DNA from: Bryobacterales bacterium
Lineage (GTDB): Bacteria; Acidobacteriota; Terriglobia; Bryobacterales; Bryobacteraceae
Assembly (NCBI GenBank): GCA_947446025.1
Contig: CANFEY010000001.1
Location: forward strand, 1 to 64,000
Length of the DNA: 64,000 nucleotides
Direction: 5' to 3'
Numbering within the stretch: the stretch's first letter is position 1; every line of letters starts with the position of its first letter. The notes beneath the pieces were generated by a model. The model was given only the letters and a program-made list of their open reading frames with translations, did no database searches and was not told the origin of the DNA. The position numbers and the translations under genes were made by a program. This document shows, piece after piece, positions 34,334 to 43,548 of the stretch.

Positions 34334-36565
34334 ATGCTCCCCGCTCGCAGATGTTTCCTCCTCTGGCTCCCCGTGTGCCTATTCGCCCAGGCGGGTGAGC
34401 CTTTGCCGGAAAACCAGCGCCTGGCCAACTACGAAGGCCGCCCCCGTGTACGCGCTATCCGCATCCCAGAGGACGAGAAGATCACCTTGGATGGCAAGCT
34501 GGATGAGCCGGGTTGGTCCAAGGCGATCCCCGCGACGAACTTCATCCAGCAGGACCCGGCCAATGGACAGCCTGGGACCGAGAAGACCGAGGTCCGGTTT
34601 CTTTACAACAATGACAACCTCTACATGGGTGTCTACAATTTCGATTCCGACCCCAGCGGCATCATGGGCAACCAAATGTTGCGCGACGGGTTCCTTTCTT
34701 CCGATGACCGCTTTATGTGGGTGTTCGATCCCTACCTGAACGGACGAACCGGCTACTTTTTCGAAATCGGCCCCGGCGGCGCGATGGGCGATGCCCTGTT
34801 GGGCGGCGAAGGCGGTGGCGGCGGGCAGGGGCGCGCGTGGGACGGCATTTGGACGGCGAAGGTCCGCAGGGATGAGCGCGGCTGGTCGATCGAAGTCGAG
34901 TTCCCCTTCAAGACGCTGAACTTCGATCCGTCCGCGCCTGCGTGGGGCGTGAACTTTCACCGCACGGTGCGGCGCAAGCGCGAAGAGATGCTGTGGACCG
35001 CGTGGGTCCGCAATCAAAACCTGCAGGCGCTGCGCAACGCGGGGCTGCTCGAAGGCATTGCGGGAGCCAGCCAAGGGCACGGGCTGGATTTTCGCCCCTA
35101 CTTCGTGGGCAACGTAACGGAGGCTCCAGGGCAGGGGCAGCCGAACCCGGTGAGCAAAGGCAAGTACGGCGGCGACATTTTCTACAACATCACGCCCCGG
35201 CTGCGTGCGAACCTGACGCTGAACACAGACTTCGCGGAGACAGAGGTGGATCAGCGCCAAGTGAATCTGACGCAGTTCCCGCTGTTTTTTCCGGAGCGCC
35301 GGACCTTCTTCCTGGAGGGCAATGGTTTCTTCGATTTCGCCAGGTGGCAGGGCAACAACACCGTGGTCCCGTTCTTCAGCCGGCGCATTGGACTTGGCGC
35401 GGGTGTGCCGCAGCGCATCGAGTACGGCACCAAGGTGACCGGGCAGATCGGCAAGTACGATCTGGGAGCCCTCCAGGTCCGTACCGCCGCTCAAGGGCGT
35501 CTGGTGGGCGAAGACTTCACCGTGCTGCGCAGCAAACGGCGCTTCTTCAATGAGTCCTACTTCGGAGGCATGTACACCCGCCGCGTCGAACGCGGAACCC
35601 TGCGCGATCCGCGCGATACGCTGGGGGCGGACTTTTACATCGGCACCTCGCGCTACCGCGGCAATCAGAACTTGCAGTTCAGCGGGTTCTATCTGTGGAC
35701 CACCAAAGACAAGTTGAACGCTTCCCTCAAAGACGAAGGCAGTGCGCATTACGGCATCCGGCTGGACTATCCGAACGACCGCTACCAGCTCCGGGTGGCC
35801 ATGCGCGAATCGCAGAAGGCCTACGATCCGGCGGTGGGTTTCGTGGACCGCGGCAACGTGCGGCGCTATGAGACCACGGCGTTCTTCCGCCCGCGTCCGC
35901 GTAACCTGCGCTATATCCGCCAGTATTTCTACGGTCTCACGGCCAACTTTATCATCGCTCTGGACAACACGGTGCTCACGCGCCAGGTCACCCTACAGCC
36001 CTTCGGCGTGCAGACCCAAACCAACGATCAGTTCCAGGTCCGGCTCACGCACACCTTCGACCGCTTGGCGTTTCCCTTCAACCTGCCCACGGGGATCATC
36101 TTGCCTACCGGAGCATCGTACGGGTTCTTGCGGATGGAAGTGTCGGGGCAAACCGCCGATCAGCGCGTCTTCTCCGTGCAGGGAAGCTACACCACGGGCC
36201 AGTTTTACACCGGCACGCGGCGCGACATTTCGGCGACGCTGAACATCCGCCCCAAGCCCGGCGTGCTGCTGGGCTTCAACAACGAATGGAGCCGCGTGGA
36301 GTTGAAGGAAGGCAAGTTCTCTACAGCCATTGCGCGCGTGAACTTGAACTGGCAGTTCGGACCGTGGGTGAGCTACACCAACAACATTCAGTACGACAAC
36401 ATCAGCCGTGTGCTCGGCTGGCAGTCGCGCTTCCGTTGGATCGTGAAACCGGGCAACGACGTGTATCTGGTTTACACACACAACTGGCTGGAAGAACTGG
36501 AAAACGGTCGCCAGACCCTGAATCGGGGTCTGGCGACCAAGGTTACCTACGTGCGGCGGTTTTAG
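34334..36565 (+). CDS. Secreted DUF5916 protein with CBM9-like domain and outer-membrane barrel
   Basis: 743 residues. Signal peptide (LLWLPVCLFAQA), an N-terminal CBM9-like beta-sandwich (ITLDGKLDEPGWSKA...TEVRFLYNNDNLYMGVY), then the DUF5916 region with DFRPYFVG, NTDFAETEVDQRQVNLTQFP and FFPERRTFFLEG, and a C-terminal many-stranded barrel ending TYVRRF. Usually annotated as a hypothetical or carbohydrate-binding protein in Acidobacteria and Bacteroidetes. Likely in the outer membrane; ligand unknown. The 3' end overlaps the convergent Spy-like gene by four bases. Confidence 0.83.
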   Translation: MLPARRCFLLWLPVCLFAQAGEPLPENQRLANYEGRPRVRAIRIPEDEKITLDGKLDEPGWSKAIPATNFIQQDPANGQPGTEKTEVRFLYNNDNLYMGVYNFDSDPSGIMGNQMLRDGFLSSDDRFMWVFDPYLNGRTGYFFEIGPGGAMGDALLGGEGGGGGQGRAWDGIWTAKVRRDERGWSIEVEFPFKTLNFDPSAPAWGVNFHRTVRRKREEMLWTAWVRNQNLQALRNAGLLEGIAGASQGHGLDFRPYFVGNVTEAPGQGQPNPVSKGKYGGDIFYNITPRLRANLTLNTDFAETEVDQRQVNLTQFPLFFPERRTFFLEGNGFFDFARWQGNNTVVPFFSRRIGLGAGVPQRIEYGTKVTGQIGKYDLGALQVRTAAQGRLVGEDFTVLRSKRRFFNESYFGGMYTRRVERGTLRDPRDTLGADFYIGTSRYRGNQNLQFSGFYLWTTKDKLNASLKDEGSAHYGIRLDYPNDRYQLRVAMRESQKAYDPAVGFVDRGNVRRYETTAFFRPRPRNLRYIRQYFYGLTANFIIALDNTVLTRQVTLQPFGVQTQTNDQFQVRLTHTFDRLAFPFNLPTGIILPTGASYGFLRMEVSGQTADQRVFSVQGSYTTGQFYTGTRRDISATLNIRPKPGVLLGFNNEWSRVELKEGKFSTAIARVNLNWQFGPWVSYTNNIQYDNISRVLGWQSRFRWIVKPGNDVYLVYTHNWLEELENGRQTLNRGLATKVTYVRRF

Positions 36566-37113
36566 AAGCCCTTGCCGCGGCCTCCAGGACCTTTACCGCG
36601 TCCGCCGGGTCCACCCTGGGGACCACCTCCCGGACCACCAGGGCCTCCACCTGCCACAAGCCCGATCCCGGCAGCGCCCTGCACTTCTTCGCGCAGCGCC
36701 GCCGCGGCTTCCAGCGTCGCGAGTTTGGTCTTCTGCGCGGCACTCAACAGCGCCGTCATCTGTGCCCGCGCATCCGACTGGAACTTTTCGAGCCGCGCGC
36801 GCAAAGCCGTGATCTCACCCTGCAAGCTGGTGATGGTGGCCGCGTTGACCGGCGTCGCGTTCATGGCGGCCCGCAACGCCTGCATCTTGGTCCGCAGTTC
36901 TTCGGCCACCGGTTCGCCCGCCGTCATGGCTGTCTGACGGATGGCTTGAAAGCCGGCAATCTGCGAATCGCTGAGCGTCAAGTACGTCTTCACGGCGTCC
37001 ACCGGAGGCCCGCCTTTAGTCTGCCCGGCTCCGCGCCCCGGGGGCTGTGCATACGCGAGCATGGCCACTGCCAGGGCGGCGGTTCCAGCGAATCCTACGA
37101 GTTTCAGTTTCAT
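36562..37113 (-). CDS. Spy/CpxP-like periplasmic protein
   Basis: 183 residues: signal peptide (ALAVAMLAYAQ), then four predicted helices with an LTLSDSQI motif and MTALLSAAQKTKLATLE, the LTxxQ-like repeats of the Spy/CpxP family of envelope chaperones and stress sensors. The last 30 residues are almost wholly Gly, Pro, Arg and Lys. A Shine-Dalgarno AAGGAGA is present. It is divergent from a histidine kinase/response regulator operon 168 bases away, the same arrangement as cpxP-cpxRA, so it may be regulated by and feed back on that pair. Confidence 0.75.
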   Translation of the reverse strand: MKLKLVGFAGTAALAVAMLAYAQPPGRGAGQTKGGPPVDAVKTYLTLSDSQIAGFQAIRQTAMTAGEPVAEELRTKMQALRAAMNATPVNAATITSLQGEITALRARLEKFQSDARAQMTALLSAAQKTKLATLEAAAALREEVQGAAGIGLVAGGGPGGPGGGPQGGPGGRGKGPGGRGKGF

Positions 37114-37281
37114 TGTCTTTGTCTCCTTCTGCTTTCTTTGCCGGAGTCTGTTTGGCTCTCGACGGGTTCAGTATGCAGCGGGAGCACGCCGTTTGTTGAT
37201 TAAGGATTTGAAAAAACAAGCTTTACATTCTTAACAGAAGGGTTCTCGAAGCGCCGGGATGGGGCTATACTCGAAAGCGGA
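37114..37281. promoter_or_regulatory. Divergent control region of the Spy-like gene and the two-component operon
   Basis: Contains AAGGAGA ahead of the Spy-like ATG, and TATACT at 37266-37271 ten bases ahead of the kinase start. AT-rich stretches around 37200-37235 (GATTAAGGATTTG and TTTACATTCTTAACAG) stand out from the GC-rich surroundings and are candidates for response-regulator binding. No operator was defined. Confidence 0.4.
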
Positions 37282-38811
37282 ATGCGAGCCGCGACACAAT
37301 CGAAACTGCGCGATGCGGCGGTGGGGATCGTACTGTTCACGGCGCTGCTGGTGTTGGCGGTGCTGCAATACCGTTGGATCGGGCAAGTGAGCGAAGCCGA
37401 CCGCGACCGCTTGCAGCGCGATCTGCGCACCGCCGTCCGCCGCTTTAGCGACGACTTCAACACGGAGATTGAGCGGCTGGTGCAGGTGCTCACGTCGGGT
37501 CCAGCTGACCTGGAGGGCCGCGCCGCTCTATGGAACGACGTTACCGCGCACCCCGGCATTCTGAAAAAGGTCTGGGAGGCGGATGCGGTCGATCTTCCGG
37601 GGCACCTGCTTCCGCTGGCCACCCGGCTCCCGGCGGATGGGTTCCGGGGTGGGCGCGGTGGCGGAGGAAGACCCTTGAGCGTGGATGGTTCCGTGCCTGC
37701 CTTGGCAGTCCCGCGCTCCAGACCGAACCTTGGTGGTGACGGCTCTCCGCCCTCCTGGCTGATTATCGAACTCGACCGTGCCTACATCGAGGACACCTGG
37801 GTGCCGGAGTTGATCGCTAGGGAATTCGGCGAGAACTACGACGTCACAGTCACCTCTCGTGTGGGCGAAATTCCTGATGAAGCCGAGGACGCGTCGCTGT
37901 TCACGCTGCAAATCGGTCCATTTGGCCGAGGCGGGCGTGGTGGCGGACCTCCCGACAAACAGGGGAAGAGGCCGCCGTTCGGTGGACCGCCGGGGGAGGA
38001 TGCACAATGGCGCGTGATTGCGACTTACAAATCCGGCACGATGACGCAGCTGGTGGAAGGCCTGCGGATGCGCAATCTCGCGGTGAGTTTCGGCATCCTC
38101 CTATTGATGGGCGTCAGCGTGGCCATGCTGATGCGGTCCACGCGGCGGGCGAACGCGCTGGCCCGGCAGCAGATGGAGTTCGTCGCAGGCGTGACCCACG
38201 AACTGCGCACGCCGCTGGCGGTGATTCAGTCGGCGAGTCAGAATCTGGCGGACGGCGTGGCCACGGGCGAGGCGCAGGCCAAGCGCTACGGCGGCGTGAT
38301 TCACGATCAGTCCAAACGGCTCGGCAACATGGTGGAGCAGGTGCTGCGCTTCGCCGGGTTGTCCTCGGAACATGGATTGCACAAGGCTCCCGTGGATGCC
38401 GCGCCGCTGCTCGAAGAGGCCGCGGCGGATTGCCAGGCCAGCGTCAATCTGGATGCGTCACAAGCGCCCGCTATTGATGGCGATCGCGGCGCGCTGCTGC
38501 ACTGCCTGCGGAATCTGCTCAGCAACGCGGCCAAACACGGCGGCGGCGATGTGTTCGTCACGGCGCGCCCCTCCGGCGCGATGGTTGAAATTGTGGTGCA
38601 GGATAGCGGCCCTGGGATCGACGCAGCGGACTTACCGCACATCTTCGAGCCGTTCTATCGCGGCCAGCGCGCCAAAGATGACCAGGTGCAAGGCTCTGGA
38701 CTGGGGCTGAGCCTGGTTAAGAAAATCGTAGAGGCACACGGCGGCACGGTGGAGGCGAGCAGTCCGGGCGGGGCGCGCTTCCGTATCCAGCTGCCGGCGG
38801 TGAAGGCGTGA
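37282..38811 (+). CDS. Membrane sensor histidine kinase
   Basis: 509 residues. TM1 at about 13-33 and TM2 at about 262-282 enclose a roughly 230-residue periplasmic sensor domain with Gly/Arg-rich inserts (GGRGGGGRP, GRGGRGGGPPDKQ). The cytoplasmic part has the phospho-acceptor H306 in VTHELRTPL, N-box NLLSNAAKHGG, and G-boxes DSGPGI and GSGLGLSLV. There is no obvious HAMP domain. The response regulator follows with a four-base overlap (GTGA). Confidence 0.92.
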   Translation: MRAATQSKLRDAAVGIVLFTALLVLAVLQYRWIGQVSEADRDRLQRDLRTAVRRFSDDFNTEIERLVQVLTSGPADLEGRAALWNDVTAHPGILKKVWEADAVDLPGHLLPLATRLPADGFRGGRGGGGRPLSVDGSVPALAVPRSRPNLGGDGSPPSWLIIELDRAYIEDTWVPELIAREFGENYDVTVTSRVGEIPDEAEDASLFTLQIGPFGRGGRGGGPPDKQGKRPPFGGPPGEDAQWRVIATYKSGTMTQLVEGLRMRNLAVSFGILLLMGVSVAMLMRSTRRANALARQQMEFVAGVTHELRTPLAVIQSASQNLADGVATGEAQAKRYGGVIHDQSKRLGNMVEQVLRFAGLSSEHGLHKAPVDAAPLLEEAAADCQASVNLDASQAPAIDGDRGALLHCLRNLLSNAAKHGGGDVFVTARPSGAMVEIVVQDSGPGIDAADLPHIFEPFYRGQRAKDDQVQGSGLGLSLVKKIVEAHGGTVEASSPGGARFRIQLPAVKA

Positions 38812-39488
38812 GGATTCTGCTGGTGGAAGACGAGCCGGGGCTGGTCATGACGCTCTCTGACCGTCTGCGCGCCGAAGACCACGAAGTGGACGATGCGGGC
38901 GACGGTGTCACGGGCCTCGAAAAAGCCGTCAGCGGTGCGTACGACTTGGTGATCCTCGACGTGGGCCTGCCGCGCAAGAATGGCTTTGATGTGTGCCGAG
39001 GCATCCGCGAGAGCGGCAAGCATATGCCAATCCTGATGCTCACTGCGCGCGGCCAGGTGGTCGACAAAGTGGTGGGCTTGCAGATCGGCGCGGACGACTA
39101 CCTCACCAAGCCGTTCGACATGATGGAACTGATGGCCCGTGTGGGAGCGCTGTTGCGACGTGCTGAGCCGCGCGTCGCATCGGACACCCAGGCCTATGAA
39201 TTCGGCGCGGTCAAGGTCGACTTCCGGCGCGGCGAAGCGCTCAAGGCCGGCAAGCGGGTCATGCTCTCCGCCCGCGAATTTCAGCTGGTGCGCTACCTGA
39301 TTGACCGCAAGGGCGAGATCATCTCGCGCGAAAAGCTCCTGCACGATGTCTGGGGCTACAACGCGCTGCCGGAGACGCGCACCGTCGATGTCCACATGGC
39401 GTGGCTGCGCCGCAAGTTGGAAGACAACCCGCGCGTGCCTGAATACTTCGTCACCGTGCGCGGCATGGGCTACAAGTTCGAGGGTTGA
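38808..39488 (+). CDS. OmpR/PhoB family response regulator
   Basis: 226 residues. Receiver domain with acidic pocket E7/D8 and phospho-acceptor D51 in VILDVGLP, Thr in MLTARG and Lys in LTKPFD. The C-terminal winged-helix DNA-binding domain contains LSAREFQLVRYLI, LLHDVWGYN and TVDVHMAWLRRKLE. Starts at GTG overlapping the kinase stop. Its 3' end overlaps the exbD pseudogene by 19 bases. Confidence 0.95.
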   Translation: MRILLVEDEPGLVMTLSDRLRAEDHEVDDAGDGVTGLEKAVSGAYDLVILDVGLPRKNGFDVCRGIRESGKHMPILMLTARGQVVDKVVGLQIGADDYLTKPFDMMELMARVGALLRRAEPRVASDTQAYEFGAVKVDFRRGEALKAGKRVMLSAREFQLVRYLIDRKGEIISREKLLHDVWGYNALPETRTVDVHMAWLRRKLEDNPRVPEYFVTVRGMGYKFEG

Positions 39489-39882
39489 CTTGGCGATGTT
39501 TGACGGGGCAGCATCGCGATGCGGTCGAGGCCGACCCCTCGGGCGATGTCGATGACGTGGACCACGGCCTCAAACGGCAGGTCCGCCTCGCCGCCTACGA
39601 ACACAACGTGGTTGCCGCGCGTCCTGAAAACTTCGGTCAGACGCGCCTCCAGATCCGCCTCTTGGACAACCTCCTGGTTCAGGGAAACCGTAGCATCCCC
39701 GTGGACCAGCAACACGATGTGCCTTGCGCGTTGCTCTTGGGCGTCTCCGGCACCTTGGCATCGAGGCCAGTTGCGTCGCTGTTCACCACCACCATGAAAA
39801 TGATGAGCAGGACCAGCAGCACGTCGATCATCGGGGTTACGTTAATCTCGGCCTGGTGGCGGCCGCCCACGGACATTTCCAT
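39470..39882 (-). pseudogene. ExbD/TolR biopolymer transport protein with one frameshift
   Basis: ATG 39882 starts the ExbD N-terminus (INVTPMIDVLLVLLIIFMVV, membrane helix and conserved Asp). That frame leaves homology after LDAKVPETPKS. The periplasmic half continues in a second frame: HIVLLVHGDATVSLNQEVV to the stop at 39470. The shift lies near 39730-39745. Together they make a protein of the normal size (about 137 residues). No exbB or tonB is adjacent. Either a recent null mutation or a sequence error. Confidence 0.75.
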
Positions 39883-39887
39883 CGTTC

Positions 39888-39893
39888 AGTATC
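39888..39893 (-). promoter_or_regulatory. -10-like GATACT of the exbD pseudogene
   Basis: GATACT on the minus strand, five bases before ATG 39882. Confidence 0.35.
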
Positions 39894-39949
39894 CTCGCAT
39901 TCTGAGGAATTGGACACTGCAATGGCGGTGGAAGTTCCCTAGCCTTGGC

Positions 39950-41332
39950 TTAGTCTTGGAACACGTAGCCTTCTTCGCCGTGCAGGCTGACGTCCATGCC
40001 TTGAGTTTCTTCGGTCTGCTCCATACGGATGGTTGTCAGCAGGCCGGTGACCTTCAGCGCGATGAAGGTGCCGACCACGGCGAAGGCGATGCCGATGAGC
40101 GCGCCAATGCCTTGGTTCATCACCTGTGCGGCGTTGCCGTCCACCCAGCCGAGCGGGGCTGCGGCGCCGCTGGGAAGTTTCAGCGCGTTGTTGATGGAGT
40201 TGGTGGCGAACACGCCGGTCAGCAGGCAGCCCATCAAGCCGCCGACTCCGTGGACGCCGAACGCGTCCAGCGAATCGTCATAGCCCAGCTTGTACTTGAC
40301 GATGGTCACCATGGCGAAACAGGCGAAACCGGCGATCAGGCCGATCAGGATGGCGCTGAACGGCTCCACAAAGCCCGCGCCTTGGGTCACGGTGGCCAGG
40401 CCCGCGACGGCTCCGGAGATCCCGCCCAGCGCGCTGGCCTTGCCATTGCGGACGCGTTCCGCGATCATCCAGGCCAGGGCTCCCGCGGCGGAAGCGAAGT
40501 GGGTGGCCACGAAGGCGCTGGTCGCCAAGGCCGACGCAGCCAGAGCGCTCCCGGCGTTGAAGCCAAACCAGCCCACCCACAACATGCAGGCTCCGATGAA
40601 GCTCAGCACCAGGCTGTGCGGTTTCATGGGTTCGGTCGGATACCCCTTGCGCTTGCCCAGCATGATCGCCGTGACCAGCGCGCTGAAGCCCGACGTGATG
40701 TGAACCACCGTGCCGCCCGCGAAATCGAACACCGGGATCTGGCCGCCCAGGAATGGATTCAGATAGCCGCCTTTGCCCCACACCATGTGCGCGATGGGGA
40801 AGTAGACCAGGAACAGCCACAGTACGGAGAACAGGATCATCGCCTGGAACTTCACCCGCTCAGCGAATGCGCCTGCAATCAACGCGGGAGTGATGATGGC
40901 GAACATCATCTGATACGCCATGAAGGTCAGGTGAGGAATCGTAGGCGCGTAGTCGGTGTTGGGCGCCCCGCCGACGCCCTGCAGGAACAGGTAGCGCAGG
41001 TCGCCGATGAAGGCGTTGCCTTCGCCGAACACCAGGCTATAGCCGCACACCGCCCAGATCAGCGTAACCACCGCCATCATGGCGAAGCTCTGCATCATGG
41101 TCCCCAGCACGTTTTTGGTGCGGACCAAGCCTCCGTAGAACAGCGCCAGACCGGGACCGGTCATCATCAGCACCAGCGCGGCGCTGACCAGCATCCAGGC
41201 GTTGTCGCCGGCAGATTGCGCGGCCTGCACGGCGGCCTTGAGGGATGCGATTTCTTCAGTGGGAGTGGGTGTCTGGGCAAACGCGGACACCGATAGAAAC
41301 GCCCATAGGGCGCAGCTGTTTCGAATGGACAA
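39950..41332 (-). CDS. amt: Ammonium transporter (Amt family)
   Basis: 460 residues from TTG 41332, chosen because GAGGAG stands seven bases upstream and a signal peptide (ending SAFAQ) follows; a TTG at 41368 would add 12 Arg-rich residues. The mature protein has about 11 membrane helices with the Amt blocks LMMTGPGLALFYGGLVR, GGTVVHITSGFSALV (twin-His region), and DDSLDAFGVHGVGG. No glnK/PII gene is adjacent. Confidence 0.94.
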   Translation of the reverse strand: MSIRNSCALWAFLSVSAFAQTPTPTEEIASLKAAVQAAQSAGDNAWMLVSAALVLMMTGPGLALFYGGLVRTKNVLGTMMQSFAMMAVVTLIWAVCGYSLVFGEGNAFIGDLRYLFLQGVGGAPNTDYAPTIPHLTFMAYQMMFAIITPALIAGAFAERVKFQAMILFSVLWLFLVYFPIAHMVWGKGGYLNPFLGGQIPVFDFAGGTVVHITSGFSALVTAIMLGKRKGYPTEPMKPHSLVLSFIGACMLWVGWFGFNAGSALAASALATSAFVATHFASAAGALAWMIAERVRNGKASALGGISGAVAGLATVTQGAGFVEPFSAILIGLIAGFACFAMVTIVKYKLGYDDSLDAFGVHGVGGLMGCLLTGVFATNSINNALKLPSGAAAPLGWVDGNAAQVMNQGIGALIGIAFAVVGTFIALKVTGLLTTIRMEQTEETQGMDVSLHGEEGYVFQD

Positions 41333-41394
41333 GCGTGGTCTCCTCAAGCGGAGCTGCGGACGGGGCAACTCAAAATCTATCTATCGATTGTGCT

Positions 41395-41994
41395 TCAGAG
41401 AGGTGGTTTTTCGCAAGTGGGCGGGGCGAACAAACTGCGCAGTCCCCGGAGGATCCTAGGCGCGAGCCACACCACAGCCACCGCAAACACCGCGACAACG
41501 CCCAGCAGCAACACCGGGAACCAGGCCAGCAGGAAGCTCGCGCCGACGGCGAAGATATCCTCCATCAGACTGAGCGCGATGTTGGAGAACGGCTCCGGGC
41601 TGGTGTTAGCGGCCAGACGCACCGCTGCTTTGGCTCCATGCGATGTCAACGCTACGCTGCCTCCCAGCAGCATCGCTATCATGCGGATGGCGGGCTCCTC
41701 ACCCCCAAAGGCTCCAAACGCCAGCACGGCGCCGGCCGGGATACGGATGAAGGTATGCACCATGTCCCACGCGGAATCCACCACCGGAATCTTGTCGGCC
41801 ACGAATTCCACCGCATATAGCGCAGCTGCCACGCCGATCACCCAACCGTGGCCCAGCACGTCCATGTCACCGGGTAGCGCCACCCAATGGAACCGCTGCA
41901 ACAAGCCGAGCGTCGCGACCGTGGCGTACAGATTGATCCCCGAGAGCCACGCCGAGCCCATTGCGAACCCCAGCGTTGTCATCCATTCCGGCAT
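41395..41994 (-). CDS. DUF4126 family membrane protein
   Basis: 199 residues with several membrane helices; GSAWLSGINLYATVATLGLL, YAVEFVADKIPVVDSAWD and TSHGAKAAVRLAANTSPEP are the DUF4126 blocks. ATG 41994 is chosen because an upstream extension is antisense to the phosphohexomutase and not protein-like. Function unknown. Divergent from the phosphohexomutase with about 30 bases between starts, including a run of eight C. Confidence 0.82.
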   Translation of the reverse strand: MPEWMTTLGFAMGSAWLSGINLYATVATLGLLQRFHWVALPGDMDVLGHGWVIGVAAALYAVEFVADKIPVVDSAWDMVHTFIRIPAGAVLAFGAFGGEEPAIRMIAMLLGGSVALTSHGAKAAVRLAANTSPEPFSNIALSLMEDIFAVGASFLLAWFPVLLLGVVAVFAVAVVWLAPRILRGLRSLFAPPTCEKPPL

Positions 41995-42024
41995 TTTGCT
42001 GTGATGAGCCCCCCCCGTCATTCT

Positions 42025-43539
42025 ATGATGAAAAGAATGCGCTGGTCGATCCAAACACAAGTTCCACAGAATTCCTACGACTACTTCCAACAAACGCTGA
42101 TGACCGGAAACGGGTTCCGCGAATATGACGTCCGCTGGCTGCTGGGCAAGGAAATCAACCCCAACGGCTTCATCGTTATGGGAAAGAGCTACGGCACCTA
42201 CGCCAAGCGCGTGCTGAAGCAGAACCGGGTGGTGGTGGGCCACGACTTCCGCAGGTACAGCCAGGACCTGTGCAACGCGTTCATCGTGGGGCTACTCTCG
42301 ACAGGCGTGGAGGTCATCGACATCGGCATGGCGCTATCGCCCATGCTGTACTTCGCCCAGCACCTCTACAACTGCCCGGCGGGTGCCATGCTCACGGCCA
42401 GCCACAACGAAAACGGCTGGACGGGGATCAAGATTGCCAAGGGCCTTTCCTCCACTCTGGAGCCGGACGACATCATCGCTTTCCGCAAGATCGTGGAGAG
42501 TGGGGATTACGAGACCGGAAGCGGCTCCTACCAGTCCGTGGAGAATGTCTACGCCGAATACACCAAGGACGCGCTGAAGGACGGTCCGCTCAGCAAGAAG
42601 CTGAAGATCGTGGTGGCGGCGGGGAATGGGACGGCGGGGCGGTTCGCGCCGGAGATTCTGCGTGCGCTGGGGTGCGAGGTGATTGAGGTCGACTGCACCG
42701 CGGACTGGGACTTCAAGCGCTACAACCCGAATCCGGAAGACGTACACTTCCTGCACAACATCTGCGACGCCACCAAGTCGAACGGCGCGGACTTGGGCAT
42801 CGGCATCGACGGCGACGGCGACCGCATCGGGATCGTGGACGATAAGGGCCGCGAGATATTCTCGGACATTTTGGGGCTGCTTCTGGCCCGCTGGATTTGC
42901 CCGCAAAATCCCGGGCGAGCCGTGGTGATCGACGTGAAGAGCACGGGTCTGTTTTTCGATGATCCGATTCTGAAGGCCAGCGGAACGCAGGTGATCACCT
43001 GGAAGACCGGGCACTCTTACATCAAGGCGAAAGTGGCCGAGACGAACGCGCTGGCAGGATTCGAGAAGAGCGGCCATTGGTTCCTCAACACGCCAGTGGG
43101 CCGCGGCTATGACGACGCGGTGCTCTCCACCGTGCAGTTCCTGCGCATGCTGGCGGCTGTGGGGAAACCGCTTTCTGAGTTGAGTGATGAGTTGCCGAAA
43201 ACGTGGAACTCGCCCACGCTGGGACCGTATTGCGCGGACCACGAAAAGTACGCCGTGGTGGACGGCATCGCCGCGTTGTATGCACAGGACAAAGCCGACG
43301 GCGCGCGCGTGGGTGGGCAGTTGATCAAGGATATCGTCACCGTGAACGGAGTGCGCTTTCAGCTTGCCGACGATAGTTGGGGCCTGCTGCGGGCCTCTTC
43401 CAACAAGCCGTCGCTGGTCGTGGTGGTGGAATCGCGCACTTCGCGTGACCAAATGTACGACGTGTTTGACCACATCAAGGCGCGCCTGGACGCCACGGGC
43501 AAGATCGGCGAGTGGGATCAGCACATGCCGCCGCGCTAA
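42025..43539 (+). CDS. Phosphomannomutase/phosphoglucomutase-type phosphohexomutase
   Basis: About 504 residues of the alpha-D-phosphohexomutase superfamily. Phosphoserine S126 in TASHNENGWTGIK, metal loop GIDGDGDRIG, sugar-recognition loop EKSGHWF, and a C-terminal phosphate-binding domain. It interconverts hexose 1- and 6-phosphates for envelope sugar nucleotides; mannose versus glucose preference is not readable. ATG 42025, 42028 and 42037 are all possible starts; TATGAT at 42024-42029 lies seven bases before 42037 and would favour the shortest form. Confidence 0.87.
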   Translation: MMKRMRWSIQTQVPQNSYDYFQQTLMTGNGFREYDVRWLLGKEINPNGFIVMGKSYGTYAKRVLKQNRVVVGHDFRRYSQDLCNAFIVGLLSTGVEVIDIGMALSPMLYFAQHLYNCPAGAMLTASHNENGWTGIKIAKGLSSTLEPDDIIAFRKIVESGDYETGSGSYQSVENVYAEYTKDALKDGPLSKKLKIVVAAGNGTAGRFAPEILRALGCEVIEVDCTADWDFKRYNPNPEDVHFLHNICDATKSNGADLGIGIDGDGDRIGIVDDKGREIFSDILGLLLARWICPQNPGRAVVIDVKSTGLFFDDPILKASGTQVITWKTGHSYIKAKVAETNALAGFEKSGHWFLNTPVGRGYDDAVLSTVQFLRMLAAVGKPLSELSDELPKTWNSPTLGPYCADHEKYAVVDGIAALYAQDKADGARVGGQLIKDIVTVNGVRFQLADDSWGLLRASSNKPSLVVVVESRTSRDQMYDVFDHIKARLDATGKIGEWDQHMPPR

Positions 43540-43548
43540 ACTTGGTAG

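Noticed and set aside
34379-35749. A 456-residue minus-strand open frame
   Set aside because: Antisense shadow of the DUF5916 gene.
39725-39750. Programmed ribosomal frameshift in exbD
   Set aside because: No slippery heptamer or downstream structure is apparent; a mutation or sequence error is simpler.
39485-41296. A 603-residue plus-strand open frame
   Set aside because: Antisense to the frameshifted exbD and amt; composition is His/Gln/Arg-rich and shows no domain. The minus-strand Amt reading is unambiguous.
42009-42016. Runs of eight C upstream of the phosphohexomutase and of dapE (789-796) as phase-variable switches
   Set aside because: Both lie outside coding frames and promoter spacers that I can define; not enough evidence for slippage control.
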